This document shows, one piece after another, positions 38,015 to 46,180 of a stretch of 64,000 nucleotides of DNA. Each line of letters begins with the position of its first letter. Within the stretch, counting starts at the first letter, position 1. The notes under the pieces are model-generated. The model was not told the origin of the DNA. It made no database searches and saw only the letters and a list, made by a program, of their open reading frames with translations. Source of the DNA: Verrucomicrobiia bacterium. GTDB lineage: Bacteria; Verrucomicrobiota; Verrucomicrobiia; Limisphaerales; CAIMTB01. A program made the position numbers and the translations under genes. The stretch is from positions 1 to 64,000 of the forward strand of contig JAHCBA010000024.1 of the NCBI GenBank assembly GCA_019634625.1. Reading direction: 5' to 3'.

Positions 38015-38977
38015 GTGGCGATGCTTCGAATGGCCTGCGCGGCGATGGCGACGCGGTTCGAACTGGTGCTGCACGGTCCGGAGGAACGGCGGTTGCGGGC
38101 GCTGGGCGAGGAGGCGGTGGGGGAGATCGAACGGATCGAGGCGGCGTTGAGCTTGTACCGGCCGGACAGCCAGGTGTCGGCGGTCAATCGCCGTGCGGCC
38201 CGGCAGCCGGTGCGGGTGACCCCGGAGGTGTTTCAACTGATCGAGCATGCCTGCCTGCTGTCGCGGGTGACGGACGGGGCGTTCGATGTGACGGTGGCGC
38301 CGCTGGTCCGGGTGTGGGGCGGGATGGGAGAGCGGGGCCGGGTGCCGGAGGCGGACGAGATCGAGGCGGCGCGACGGTGTGTGGGCTGGGACGGGATCGA
38401 TCTGGATCCGGACCGGCACACGATCGGGTTTCGCTGCGAAGGGATGATGCTGGACCTGGGTTCGATCGGGAAAGGGTATGCGCTGGACCGGGCGGCGGAA
38501 GGATTGCGGGACGGTGGCATCGAGGCGGCCCTGATCCATGGGGGCACCAGTACGGCGGTGGCGTGGGGTTCGCCGCCCGAGATCGGGGTGTGGCGGGTGG
38601 CGATCGATCCTCCGCAGGGGCCGGGGTGTCCGGGCGTTGAGAGGGCCGGGTCGGAGTCGGGCGCGAAACCCCTCGCGGTGGTGGACCTGCGGGACGAGAC
38701 GCTGTCGGTATCGGCGGTGTGGGGAAAGGGCTTTGAAGCGGGCGGCCGTTACTACGGGCATGTCATCGATCCGCGGCTGGGGGAACCGGTGCAGGGCGCC
38801 TGGCTGGCGGCGGCGGTGCTGCCTTCGGCAACGGAATCGGACGCGCTTTCCACGGCGCTGCTGGTGCGGGGCGCGGGGATGCTGGACCGAATCGGAAGGG
38901 CGATGTCCGTGTTTCGCGGAATGGTGGTGGAAGCGGGGGGCGGGGTCAGATCCCTGAATCTGACCATGGAGGCGTGA
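38015..38977 (+). CDS. apbE: ApbE-type FAD:protein FMN transferase
   Basis: 320 residues from GTG 38015, which has GGAGG 8 bp upstream; ATG 38021 is an alternative. It transfers FMN from FAD onto a Thr or Ser of a target flavoprotein, needing Mg2+. Visible family landmarks are ATRFELVL, SLYRPDSQVSAVNR, GAFDVTVAPLVRVWG, DLGSIGKGYALDRA, ALIHGGTSTAVAWG and GRYYGHVIDPRLGEP, the last carrying the metal site near ATESDALSTALLV. It lacks an obvious signal peptide or lipobox, so it may act in the cytoplasm or need another route out. Its last codons (VRSLNLTMEA) are encoded by a degenerate copy of the GGGGTCA repeat. No RNF or NQR target genes are in the window. Confidence 0.9.
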   Translation: MAMLRMACAAMATRFELVLHGPEERRLRALGEEAVGEIERIEAALSLYRPDSQVSAVNRRAARQPVRVTPEVFQLIEHACLLSRVTDGAFDVTVAPLVRVWGGMGERGRVPEADEIEAARRCVGWDGIDLDPDRHTIGFRCEGMMLDLGSIGKGYALDRAAEGLRDGGIEAALIHGGTSTAVAWGSPPEIGVWRVAIDPPQGPGCPGVERAGSESGAKPLAVVDLRDETLSVSAVWGKGFEAGGRYYGHVIDPRLGEPVQGAWLAAAVLPSATESDALSTALLVRGAGMLDRIGRAMSVFRGMVVEAGGGVRSLNLTMEA

Positions 38978-38998
38978 AACCGGTCCCAAGCATGCAAT

Positions 38999-39022
38999 TG
39001 TCAAATTCAGAGATGTGACCCC
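38999..39022. repeat. Fourth GGGGTCACATCT repeat (inverted)
   Basis: TGTCAAATTCAGAGATGTGA followed by CCCC; same 24-bp unit as at 37479, 37543 and 37597. It lies between apbE and cysN, two genes that converge. Confidence 0.75.
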
Positions 39023-39028
39023 GTGGGG

Positions 39029-40351
39029 TCAGATGGCGAAGTCGGTGTATTCGGGTTTCACGAGGGCGGAGGGGGGATGGAGCATGCCGGCGGCGACGGT
39101 CATGTTGGTGCCGGGTTCGATGAGGATGAAGGAGCCGGTGAGGCGGTTCTGGGGATAGCCGTCGTACACGAGGGGCCGGGCGGTGTGCAGGCGGATCTCG
39201 CCGATGTCGTTCATCGCCAGTTGCGGGGCGGCGGGGTCGGATTCGAAGGTGCGGATGTCGAGGCGGCTGTCGAGATGGGTGACGACGGCCTGGACGGTCT
39301 GGGTGGTCTGCTTGAGGAGGTACTTCCGGCCGGCCTGGAGGGGACGGGGGTGCATCCAGCAGACGCGGGCGCGGAGGTCGCTGTCCATGCCGGGGAGATT
39401 CTCGAGACCGACGATCATGTCGCCGCGGGAGATGTCGAGGTCGTCTTCGAGGACGAGGGTGATGGACTGGGGGCAGAAGGCTTCATCGAGGGAGCCGTCG
39501 TGGGTCCAGAGGTCACGGATCCGGGTTTTGAGGCCGGAGGGGAGGACGAGGACGGACTGGCCTTTGCGGACGATGCCGCCGGCGATCTGGCCGCTGAAGC
39601 CGCGAAAGTCGTGAAGGGCGGGGTCGCGGGGGTTGTTGGGGCGGTTGACCCACTGGACGGGGAAACGGAAGCCACTGAGGTTCCAGTCGCTGGCGATGTG
39701 GACGGTTTCGAGGTGGCCGAGGAGGGCGGGTCCCTGGTGCCAGGGGGTGTTGGCGGAGGGCGTGACGACGTTGTCCCCGTTGAGGGCGCTCATGGGGATG
39801 AACTTCACGTCGCGGAGGACATCGAGGCGGGGAAGGAAGCCCTCGAATTCGCTGCGGATGGCGAGGAAGCGTTCCTCGTTCCAGTCCACGAGGTCCATCT
39901 TGTTGACGGCGATGACGAGGTGGGGGATGCCGAGGAGGGCGGCGATGCAGGTGTGGCGGCGGCTTTGTTCGGTGACGCCGTGGCGGGCATCGACGAGGAC
40001 GATGGAGAGGTTGGCCGAGGAGGCACCGGTGACCATGTTGCGGGTGTACTGCACATGGCCGGGGGTGTCGGCGACGATGAAGCGGCGGCGGGGGGTGGCG
40101 AAGTAGCGGTAGGCGACATCGATGGTGATGCCCTGTTCCCGTTCGGCGCGGAGTCCGTCGGTGAGATTGGCGAGGTTGATCTGACCGCCGCCGGTGATGT
40201 CGGCCGAGCGTTCAAGGGCCTCGATCTGGTCCTCCATGAGCGATTTCGAGTCGTAGAGGAGACGGCCGATGAGGGTGGACTTGCCGTCGTCCACCGAGCC
40301 GCAGGTGTTGAAGCGGAGGATGTCAACGGGATGGGAGAGTCGGGAGGACAT
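39029..40351 (-). CDS. cysN: Sulfate adenylyltransferase subunit 1 (GTPase)
   Basis: 440 residues from ATG 40351 (MSSRLSHPVD); the frame is open 27 codons further but the recognisable part starts here. CysN couples GTP hydrolysis to APS synthesis by CysD. G1 GSVDDGKSTLIGRLL, switch II ADTPGHVQYTRN and NKMD are visible, followed by EF-Tu-like beta-barrels. It is not fused to an APS kinase (CysC) domain, which is often C-terminal in this family. The last gene of the cysI-cysH-cysD-cysN minus-strand cluster, 113 bp after cysD. Confidence 0.97.
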   Translation of the reverse strand: MSSRLSHPVDILRFNTCGSVDDGKSTLIGRLLYDSKSLMEDQIEALERSADITGGGQINLANLTDGLRAEREQGITIDVAYRYFATPRRRFIVADTPGHVQYTRNMVTGASSANLSIVLVDARHGVTEQSRRHTCIAALLGIPHLVIAVNKMDLVDWNEERFLAIRSEFEGFLPRLDVLRDVKFIPMSALNGDNVVTPSANTPWHQGPALLGHLETVHIASDWNLSGFRFPVQWVNRPNNPRDPALHDFRGFSGQIAGGIVRKGQSVLVLPSGLKTRIRDLWTHDGSLDEAFCPQSITLVLEDDLDISRGDMIVGLENLPGMDSDLRARVCWMHPRPLQAGRKYLLKQTTQTVQAVVTHLDSRLDIRTFESDPAAPQLAMNDIGEIRLHTARPLVYDGYPQNRLTGSFILIEPGTNMTVAAGMLHPPSALVKPEYTDFAI

Positions 40352-40464
40352 GGAGGGGGCGGTTTTCCGGGGACGGGAGGCGGCGGATCGCAGGCGTGGT
40401 TTACGGGAGCGAACGGACCCTCGACGATTCACGAATTACGATTCGCCACGATTCATGGGGAGCA

Positions 40465-41367
40465 TCAGAAGTAACCCTGCTTTTTGCGGTCCTCCATGGC
40501 GGCTTCGGAGGAGCGGTCGTCGGCGCGGGAACCGCGTTCGGTGACGCGGGCGGCGGCGATTTCGGCGAGGATATCCTCGACGGTGTTGGCGGGGCTTTCG
40601 ACGAGGCCGGTGCTGATGATGTCGCCGATGGTGCGAACGCGGACGACGAGGTCGCGGACGTCCTCGCGGGGTTTGGGCGGGAGGAGATCGGTGACGGGGA
40701 GCCATTGGCCGCCGCGGCGGACGCAGGAGCGGCGATGGCTGAAGTAGATGGTGGGGACTTCGAGGCGTTCGCGGCGGATGTATTCCCAGACATCGAGTTC
40801 GGTCCAGTTGGAGAGGGGGAAGGCGCGCATGTGTTCGCCGGGATTGACGCGGCCGTTGTAGAGGTTCCAGAGCTCGGGGCGCTGGTTCTTGGGGTCCCAC
40901 TGTCCGAAGCCGTCGCGGAAGCTGAAGAAGCGTTCCTTGGCGCGGGCCTTTTCCTCGTCGCGCCGGGCGCCGCCGATGCAGCAGTCGAAGCGGAACTCCT
41001 CGATGGCGGCGAGGAGGGTGGGGATCTGGAGGCGGTTGCGGCTGATTTCGCCGGGGACAGGGACGGCGATGCCGGAGGCGATGGCCTGTTCGACGGTACG
41101 GACGATGAGGCGGGCGCCGAGTTCGGCGGCGCGGTGGTCGCGGAAGGCGTTGAGTTCGGGGAAGTGATGTCCGGTGTCGATGTTGAGGAGGGGCAGCGGC
41201 AGGTCGGAGGGGCGGAAGGCCTTTTCCGCGAGGCGCAGGAGGCAGATGGAATCCTTGCCGCCGGAGAAGAGGAGGGCGGGCCGCTCGAACTCGGCGGCGA
41301 CCTCGCGCATGACATGGATGGCCTCCGTTTCGAGATACTGGAGGTGGTCGAGGTGGTAGGAGGACAT
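40465..41367 (-). CDS. cysD: Sulfate adenylyltransferase subunit 2
   Basis: 300 residues. Catalytic subunit that forms adenylyl sulfate from ATP and sulfate. The PP-loop SGGKDS is at residues 35-40, with typical segments NIDTGHHFPELNAFRD, CCIGGARRDEEKARAKERFF, FPLSNWTELDVWEYI and the terminal KKQGYF. Normal length and complete. It starts 15 bp after cysH ends and precedes cysN, so all four genes are probably one operon for assimilatory sulfate reduction. Confidence 0.98.
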   Translation of the reverse strand: MSSYHLDHLQYLETEAIHVMREVAAEFERPALLFSGGKDSICLLRLAEKAFRPSDLPLPLLNIDTGHHFPELNAFRDHRAAELGARLIVRTVEQAIASGIAVPVPGEISRNRLQIPTLLAAIEEFRFDCCIGGARRDEEKARAKERFFSFRDGFGQWDPKNQRPELWNLYNGRVNPGEHMRAFPLSNWTELDVWEYIRRERLEVPTIYFSHRRSCVRRGGQWLPVTDLLPPKPREDVRDLVVRVRTIGDIISTGLVESPANTVEDILAEIAAARVTERGSRADDRSSEAAMEDRKKQGYF

Positions 41368-41382
41368 GAGTCGGGGTGGGTC

Positions 41383-42045
41383 CTAGACGGCGGCGGCGGC
41401 CTTGCCACCCCAGGCGGCGTGGAGGCCGCACTCGCGTTTTTCGTCGGCCTTGGCGGGGTCGAAGTAGTCCCACTCGTTGGGGAGATCGTGCTGGCGGAGG
41501 TAGTCTTCGAGCTGGGCGTCGGACCAGTGGAAGAGGGGGCTGACCTTGAGGGTGCCGAAGTTGGCGTCGTCGCTGACGATGTCGAGTCCGGCGCGGTTGG
41601 GGTTCTGCACCTTGCGGAGTGCGGTGATCCAGACTTTGGGGGCCAGTTCGCGCATGCCGCGCTGGAAGGGTTCGAGCTTCATCAGGGCGCTGAACTTCTT
41701 GAGGCCTTCCTCGTCGCCGGGGTCGGGGATGGGACCGTCGATGGCATCGCGATGGGCGGCGGTGAGGCGGGGCAGGTAGGGCCTGAGCTGGAGGCCGAGA
41801 CGGGACCGGAGTTGTTCGGCGTGGCGATAGGTGGCGGGGCGGTTGTAGCCATGGTCCACCCAGAGGACGGGGAGGTCGGGTTGAACCTGGACACAGAGGT
41901 GGAGGAGGACCGCCTCGTAGGGACGGAAGTTGGTGGAGACAATGGCGTGACCGGGGGCATGGGCGATGGCCCAGCGGACGATTTCGAGGGCGGGTTTGCC
42001 GGCGAGATCGCGATTGAGGGCGGCGAGGTCGGGAGGGGCGGACAT
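41383..42045 (-). CDS. cysH: Phosphoadenylyl-sulfate (PAPS-type) reductase
   Basis: 220 residues. Reduces activated sulfate to sulfite using thioredoxin or glutaredoxin. The family segments AIVSTNFRPYEAVLLHL, LPVLWVDHGYNRPATYRHAE and the catalytic C-terminal KRECGLH (C206) are present. The two Cys pairs that hold the [4Fe-4S] cluster of APS-type reductases are absent, which points to a PAPS-using enzyme; yet no APS kinase gene (cysC) is in the cluster. It lies 21 bp after cysI and 15 bp before cysD. Confidence 0.92.
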   Translation of the reverse strand: MSAPPDLAALNRDLAGKPALEIVRWAIAHAPGHAIVSTNFRPYEAVLLHLCVQVQPDLPVLWVDHGYNRPATYRHAEQLRSRLGLQLRPYLPRLTAAHRDAIDGPIPDPGDEEGLKKFSALMKLEPFQRGMRELAPKVWITALRKVQNPNRAGLDIVSDDANFGTLKVSPLFHWSDAQLEDYLRQHDLPNEWDYFDPAKADEKRECGLHAAWGGKAAAAV

Positions 42046-42066
42046 GGGGGAATCAGGATTGGGGAA

Positions 42067-43749
42067 TCAGGATTGGGATTCGTTCCAGAGGACGCGGGCG
42101 ACCCAGTCCCCGAAGCGTTCGCCGGACTGGCGTTCGCCGGCGTAGCGGGCGAGGAGCGGGCGGAGTTCGTCGATGAGTTCGGGGTCCTTGACGGTCTCCT
42201 TCCAGAGGCGGTTGAGGCGGGTGCTGGCCTGGTTGCCGCCGAGCCAGACCTGGTAGCGGCCGGGGGCCTTGCCGACGAAACCGATTTCGGCGGCGTAGGG
42301 GCGTGCGCAGCCGTTGGGGCAGCCGGTCATGCGGAGGGTGATTTCCTCGTTGGCGAGGCCGAGTTCGGCGCAGAGGGCTTCGATGCGGTCGAGAACGCCG
42401 GGCAGGTGGCGTTCGGATTCGGCGAGGGCGAGTCCGCAGGTGGGGAGCGCGGGGCAGGAGAGGGCGGCGGCCCGGATCGGGCTCGTCTGGGACTCGGTGC
42501 GAACACCGTGATCCCGGAGCAGGGCGTCCACCGCAGGACGATCGGCTTCGGTGACGTCGGCGAGGTAAACGTTCTGGTTGGCGGTGAGGCGGAACTCGAT
42601 CGGGAACCGTTCCGCCACCTGGCGCAGGGCGGTTTTCAGGCGGACCGGGCCATGGTCCTGAATGCGACCGCTTGGCACCCACAGGCCGAGGAACCAGCGA
42701 CCGTCGTGCTGACGGTGCCAGTCGAGGAGGTCGTCCTGACGGGTGAACTCGAAGGGGCGGGCGGGTTCGAGGCGGATGCCGGCGCGCTGCTCCACCTGGT
42801 CGCGGGCCCAATCGGCGCCGCGTTCCTCGAGGACGTATTTGAGCCGGGCGCGTTTGCGGTCGGAGCGATTGCCGAAATCGCGGTGAACCGTGAGGACGGC
42901 CTTGGCGACTTCGACGAGGTGTTCGCGGGGAAGGAAGCCGAGGACGTCGGCGAGGCGCGGGAAGGTCTGGGTGTTGCCGTGACTGCGCCCCATGCCGCCA
43001 CCCACGGCGAGGTTGTAACCGAGGAGTTGACCGTCCTCGATCACCGCGATGAAGCCGAGGTCGTTGGTCAGGATGTCGATGTCGTTGTGCGGGGGGATGA
43101 CGAAGGCGGTCTTGAACTTCCTCGGGAGGTAGGTGGGGCCGTAAAGGGGATCGACGAAGTCCTTTTGGGCGGGGTCTTCGAGGTTGAGCTGGGTGCCGTC
43201 GAGCCAGATGGCGTGATAGGCGTGGGTTTGGGGACGGAGGGCATCTGCGACGCGGACGCAATCGGCGAAGACCTCGGCGCGGGCGGGGCTGAAGGCGGGG
43301 GTGGGGGGGGCAAGGACGTTGCGGTTGACGTCACCGCAGGCGGCGAGGGTGGAGAGGAGGGAATCGTTGATGGCGCGCATGAGCGGGCCGAGGCCGGCCT
43401 TCACGACCCCGTGGAACTGGATGCTCTGGCGGGTGGTGATCCGCAGGGTGTTGTTGCCGTGGCGGGTGGCGAGGTCATCGAAGACGATCCATTGGGCGGG
43501 GGACATGACACCGCCCGGGATGCGACCGCGGATCATCATGATGAACTTCTTGCCGGTTTTGCGGAGGTCGCGGTCGTCCTGCTGATAGATCCCGTGGAAC
43601 TTGAGGAACTGCTGGTCGTCCTCGGAGAAGCGGTCGGCGTTGGGATCGGCGAGGGTGGCGGCGATGGTTCCGGCGAGGGTTGGGACGGCCTCCTTGATCG
43701 CCTCGTTATGCGTGAGCTTCGGTTGGGCCCCGGGTGCGGCTGTATTCAT
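42067..43749 (-). CDS. cysI: Sulfite (nitrite/sulfite) reductase haemoprotein
   Basis: 560 residues from ATG 43749; a TTG five codons upstream is also in frame. Six-electron reduction of sulfite to sulfide, with sirohaem and a [4Fe-4S] cluster ligated by the Cys of SCPALPTCGLALAESER and TGCPNGC. Typical elements are FIMMIRGRIPGGVMSPAQW, GDVNRNVL and NLAVGGGMGRSHG. The electron donor subunit cysJ is not adjacent, so ferredoxin may be the donor. First gene of the cys cluster; it diverges from the cysteine desulfurase gene over 166 bp that contain a consensus TTGACA on its strand. Confidence 0.95.
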   Translation of the reverse strand: MNTAAPGAQPKLTHNEAIKEAVPTLAGTIAATLADPNADRFSEDDQQFLKFHGIYQQDDRDLRKTGKKFIMMIRGRIPGGVMSPAQWIVFDDLATRHGNNTLRITTRQSIQFHGVVKAGLGPLMRAINDSLLSTLAACGDVNRNVLAPPTPAFSPARAEVFADCVRVADALRPQTHAYHAIWLDGTQLNLEDPAQKDFVDPLYGPTYLPRKFKTAFVIPPHNDIDILTNDLGFIAVIEDGQLLGYNLAVGGGMGRSHGNTQTFPRLADVLGFLPREHLVEVAKAVLTVHRDFGNRSDRKRARLKYVLEERGADWARDQVEQRAGIRLEPARPFEFTRQDDLLDWHRQHDGRWFLGLWVPSGRIQDHGPVRLKTALRQVAERFPIEFRLTANQNVYLADVTEADRPAVDALLRDHGVRTESQTSPIRAAALSCPALPTCGLALAESERHLPGVLDRIEALCAELGLANEEITLRMTGCPNGCARPYAAEIGFVGKAPGRYQVWLGGNQASTRLNRLWKETVKDPELIDELRPLLARYAGERQSGERFGDWVARVLWNESQS

Positions 43750-43779
43750 GACTAAATCGGTCAACTTACTTGTGAAAAG

Positions 43780-43808
43780 AGATTGGCGGTCTTGGATCGA
43801 GGTGTCAA
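43780..43808 (-). promoter_or_regulatory. Candidate sigma-70-like promoter of the cys cluster
   Basis: On the minus strand TTGACA (43808-43803) is a perfect -35 box. CAATCT follows after 17 bp as a weak -10. The predicted start would be about 20-30 bp upstream of the cysI ATG at 43749. No other consensus -35 is seen in this intergenic region. Confidence 0.35.
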
Positions 43809-43836
43809 TGCATGGAGCGGTGCGGCCACGGGATGC

Positions 43837-43864
43837 TTGCGCGTGGGGTGGGCTTCCCTATTCT
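43837..43864 (+). promoter_or_regulatory. Candidate promoter of the cysteine desulfurase gene
   Basis: TTGCGC (43837-43842) and TATTCT (43859-43864) are separated by 16 bp. They lie about 52 bp upstream of ATG 43916 in the divergent intergenic region. Both boxes are imperfect; no operator dyad is obvious. Confidence 0.3.
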
Positions 43865-43915
43865 GAACGGGACGAATTCGGTCCGGTTTTCGGAGTTCGG
43901 GTTCCTGAGCGCACC

Positions 43916-45181
43916 ATGAGTCAGCCCGCTTTTTATTATTTCGACAACAACGCCACGACGCCGATCGCGTCCGAGGTCGCCGACGCGATGATCCCGTTCC
44001 TGCGGGACGGGTGGGCGAACCCATCGAGCGCCTACCGGATCGCGAGCGAAGTGCATCGGGCGGTGGAGGGGGCCCGGGCGAGTGTGGCGGCACTGGTTCA
44101 TGCGGACCCGCGGGAGGTGATCTTCACCAGTTGCGGCACGGAGAGCAACAACGCGGCGATCCACAGTGCGCTGATGACGCAGCCGGGGAAGCGTCATGTG
44201 GTGACGACGGCGGTGGAGCATTCGGCGAACATCAACTACGGGGATTTTCTGAAGCGGCAGGGGTACGAAGTGACGTATCTGCCGGTGGAATCGGACGGGT
44301 CGCTGGATTTGCACCTGCTGGAGAAGACGATCCGGCCGGACACGGCGGTGGTGTCGGTGATGTGGGCGAACAACGAGACGGGGGTGATTTTTCCGATCGA
44401 GGAGGTGGCGGCGCTGTGTCGGAGCAAGGGGGTGTTGTGCCACACCGACGCGGTTCAGGTGCCGGGGAAGCTGCGGATCGATGTGAAGTCGCTGGGCGTG
44501 GACTTTCTGTCGTTGTCGGCGCACAAGCTTTATGCGCCGAAGGGGATCGGGATGCTCTATGTGAAGCGCCGGACGCGGTTTCAGCCGCTGGTGGTGGGGG
44601 GGCACCAGGAGCGTGGGCGGCGGGGTGGGACGGAGAACGTCCCGCACATCGTCGGGTTTGGGAAGGCGGCGGAACTGGCGCAGTCGCGGCTGTCCGAGGA
44701 GTACGCCCGGGTGAAAGGGCTGAGGGACCGGCTGGAGGAGACGATTCTGCGGACCATTCCGCACACGTTTGTGAACGGGGACCGGAAGAACCGGCTGCCG
44801 AACACGACGAACATCGCCTTTGAGTTTGTGGAGGCGGAGGCGGTGTTGATGCTGCTGGACCAGGTGGGAATCTGTGCCTCGAGCGGGTCGGCGTGCACGA
44901 CCGGGTCGCTGGATCCGTCGCATGTGCTGATGGCGATGGGGTTGACCCCGATGCGGGCGCGGGGCTGTGTACGGTTCAGTCTGGGAGTGGGCAACACGGA
45001 GGCGGAGGTGGATTATCTGCTGGGGCACCTGGGGCCGATCATCCAGAAGCTGCGGGACATTTCGCCGCTGAATCCGGAGCACCCAGACAACGACCGGTAC
45101 GACATCGAGGCCGCCCGGGCAAAGCACGAGCGGGAGTTGGCGGAGGCGGTGCAGAAGGAAGACCGGGTGGTGGCCGCCTAG
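43916..45181 (+). CDS. Cysteine desulfurase (NifS/IscS-like)
   Basis: 421 residues from ATG 43916 (MSQPAFYYFDNNATTP). PLP enzyme converting cysteine to alanine with a persulfide on its own Cys for Fe-S or other sulfur delivery. H102 (VEHSAN), N152 (ANNETG), the PLP lysine K204 (LSAHKLYAPKG) and the catalytic C327 (SSGSACTTGS) are visible. A C-terminal extension of about 30 residues (ERELAEAVQKEDRVVAA) is unusual. No iscU or suf genes adjoin it; instead it starts divergently from the sulfate-reduction cluster and its stop is 1 bp from the next start codon. The open frame upstream of 43916 overlaps the promoter region and is rejected. Confidence 0.95.
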   Translation: MSQPAFYYFDNNATTPIASEVADAMIPFLRDGWANPSSAYRIASEVHRAVEGARASVAALVHADPREVIFTSCGTESNNAAIHSALMTQPGKRHVVTTAVEHSANINYGDFLKRQGYEVTYLPVESDGSLDLHLLEKTIRPDTAVVSVMWANNETGVIFPIEEVAALCRSKGVLCHTDAVQVPGKLRIDVKSLGVDFLSLSAHKLYAPKGIGMLYVKRRTRFQPLVVGGHQERGRRGGTENVPHIVGFGKAAELAQSRLSEEYARVKGLRDRLEETILRTIPHTFVNGDRKNRLPNTTNIAFEFVEAEAVLMLLDQVGICASSGSACTTGSLDPSHVLMAMGLTPMRARGCVRFSLGVGNTEAEVDYLLGHLGPIIQKLRDISPLNPEHPDNDRYDIEAARAKHERELAEAVQKEDRVVAA

Positions 45182-45182
45182 C

Positions 45183-46043
45183 GTGTCGCGCGACGCCGAT
45201 TTGGAACCGGGACGCGTGCCGCGACGTCGGCCGGGATGGGTGGGGGCGGCATCCGAGCCTTCGAGCGCGGCGGTCGTGGCGGGCACCTGGCCATGGGTGG
45301 CGGTCTTGGTGGCGATCCTGGTGTCGGCGGCCGTGACCTACGGCGTCCTGTCGCAGCGTTGGGCGGATCGGGTGCGACGGGAGCGGGCGCAGGCCGAGTC
45401 GGCATGGGAAACGACACGGGCCACACTCGAACTCGAGATCGACCGGTTGCGGGAGGCGGCATCCGTCAGCGCGGGGTCTGGAGCCGGAGGCGAGCCGGTG
45501 GACCCGGCGGACGCGGTGAGGCGGTTGACCGAGCTGCGCCCGGGTCCGGACGGCTGGACGGTGGCGACGTTGCGGCGGTTGATTACGGGACTGGCACGAC
45601 TGGGGGAGGCGGGGCCGGCGGCGGTTCCCGCGATTCGCGAGTATCTGCGCGGGGGGAGCGACACGGTGTATCCCGAGGTGCGGCGTCCGACGGGGAATGG
45701 GGAGGGTTTGGGGGAAGGGGACGAAGTGGAGGCCTTGGAGTTCATTTCGCCGCCGACGTTGCGGATGGGGTTGTTTGATGTGTTGCGGGCGATCGGTGGG
45801 AACGCGGCGGAGCGATTGCTGGCGGAGACGTTGCGAACGGCGACGGACGGGCGGGAGGTGTCTTATCTGGCGCTGTTGCTGGATGAAATGGCGCCGGGGA
45901 CCTACGGCGATCTGGCACGGGTGGCAGCCGCCGATTTGCTGGAGAATCCGGCGCCGACAGGTGGGATGGGGGGGGGCGACGAGATGGGGCGACGGTATCT
46001 GGAGTGGGTGTTGCGGCGTTGGGGCGGGCGGGATGGCAGGTGA
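45183..46043 (+). CDS. Membrane-anchored protein with HEAT-like helices, coupled to the desulfurase
   Basis: 286 residues from a GTG, 1 bp after the desulfurase stop, so translation is probably coupled. A short cytoplasmic N-terminus precedes one transmembrane segment (about 35-56, GTWPWVAVLVAILVSAAVTYG). A coiled-coil-prone stretch (ERAQAESAWETTRATLELEI) and an alpha-helical region of about 150 residues follow. The helices (VATLRRLITGLARLGEAGPA, RMGLFDVLRAIGGNAAERLL, YLALLLDEMAPGTYGDLARV) resemble HEAT repeats. I do not recognise a named family. Location suggests a link to sulfur or Fe-S work, but that is only proximity. Confidence 0.7.
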   Translation: MSRDADLEPGRVPRRRPGWVGAASEPSSAAVVAGTWPWVAVLVAILVSAAVTYGVLSQRWADRVRRERAQAESAWETTRATLELEIDRLREAASVSAGSGAGGEPVDPADAVRRLTELRPGPDGWTVATLRRLITGLARLGEAGPAAVPAIREYLRGGSDTVYPEVRRPTGNGEGLGEGDEVEALEFISPPTLRMGLFDVLRAIGGNAAERLLAETLRTATDGREVSYLALLLDEMAPGTYGDLARVAAADLLENPAPTGGMGGGDEMGRRYLEWVLRRWGGRDGR

Positions 46044-46180
46044 CGGAGCGGGGGGTGAAAGCGGCGTGCAGGCTGGGGAGCTGGTTGGCGATGTCGCTCC
46101 CGAATTCGATTTCAACCGGGGCAGGGTGAGGTGCCTGGAGACCGGGTCGTTGTGAGGCTGGCGAGGCTTCAGACAGGCTC

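Noticed and set aside
40396-43755. An 1119-codon plus-strand frame
   Set aside because: Runs opposite cysD, cysH and cysI, all unambiguous; typical acidic Gly-rich shadow.
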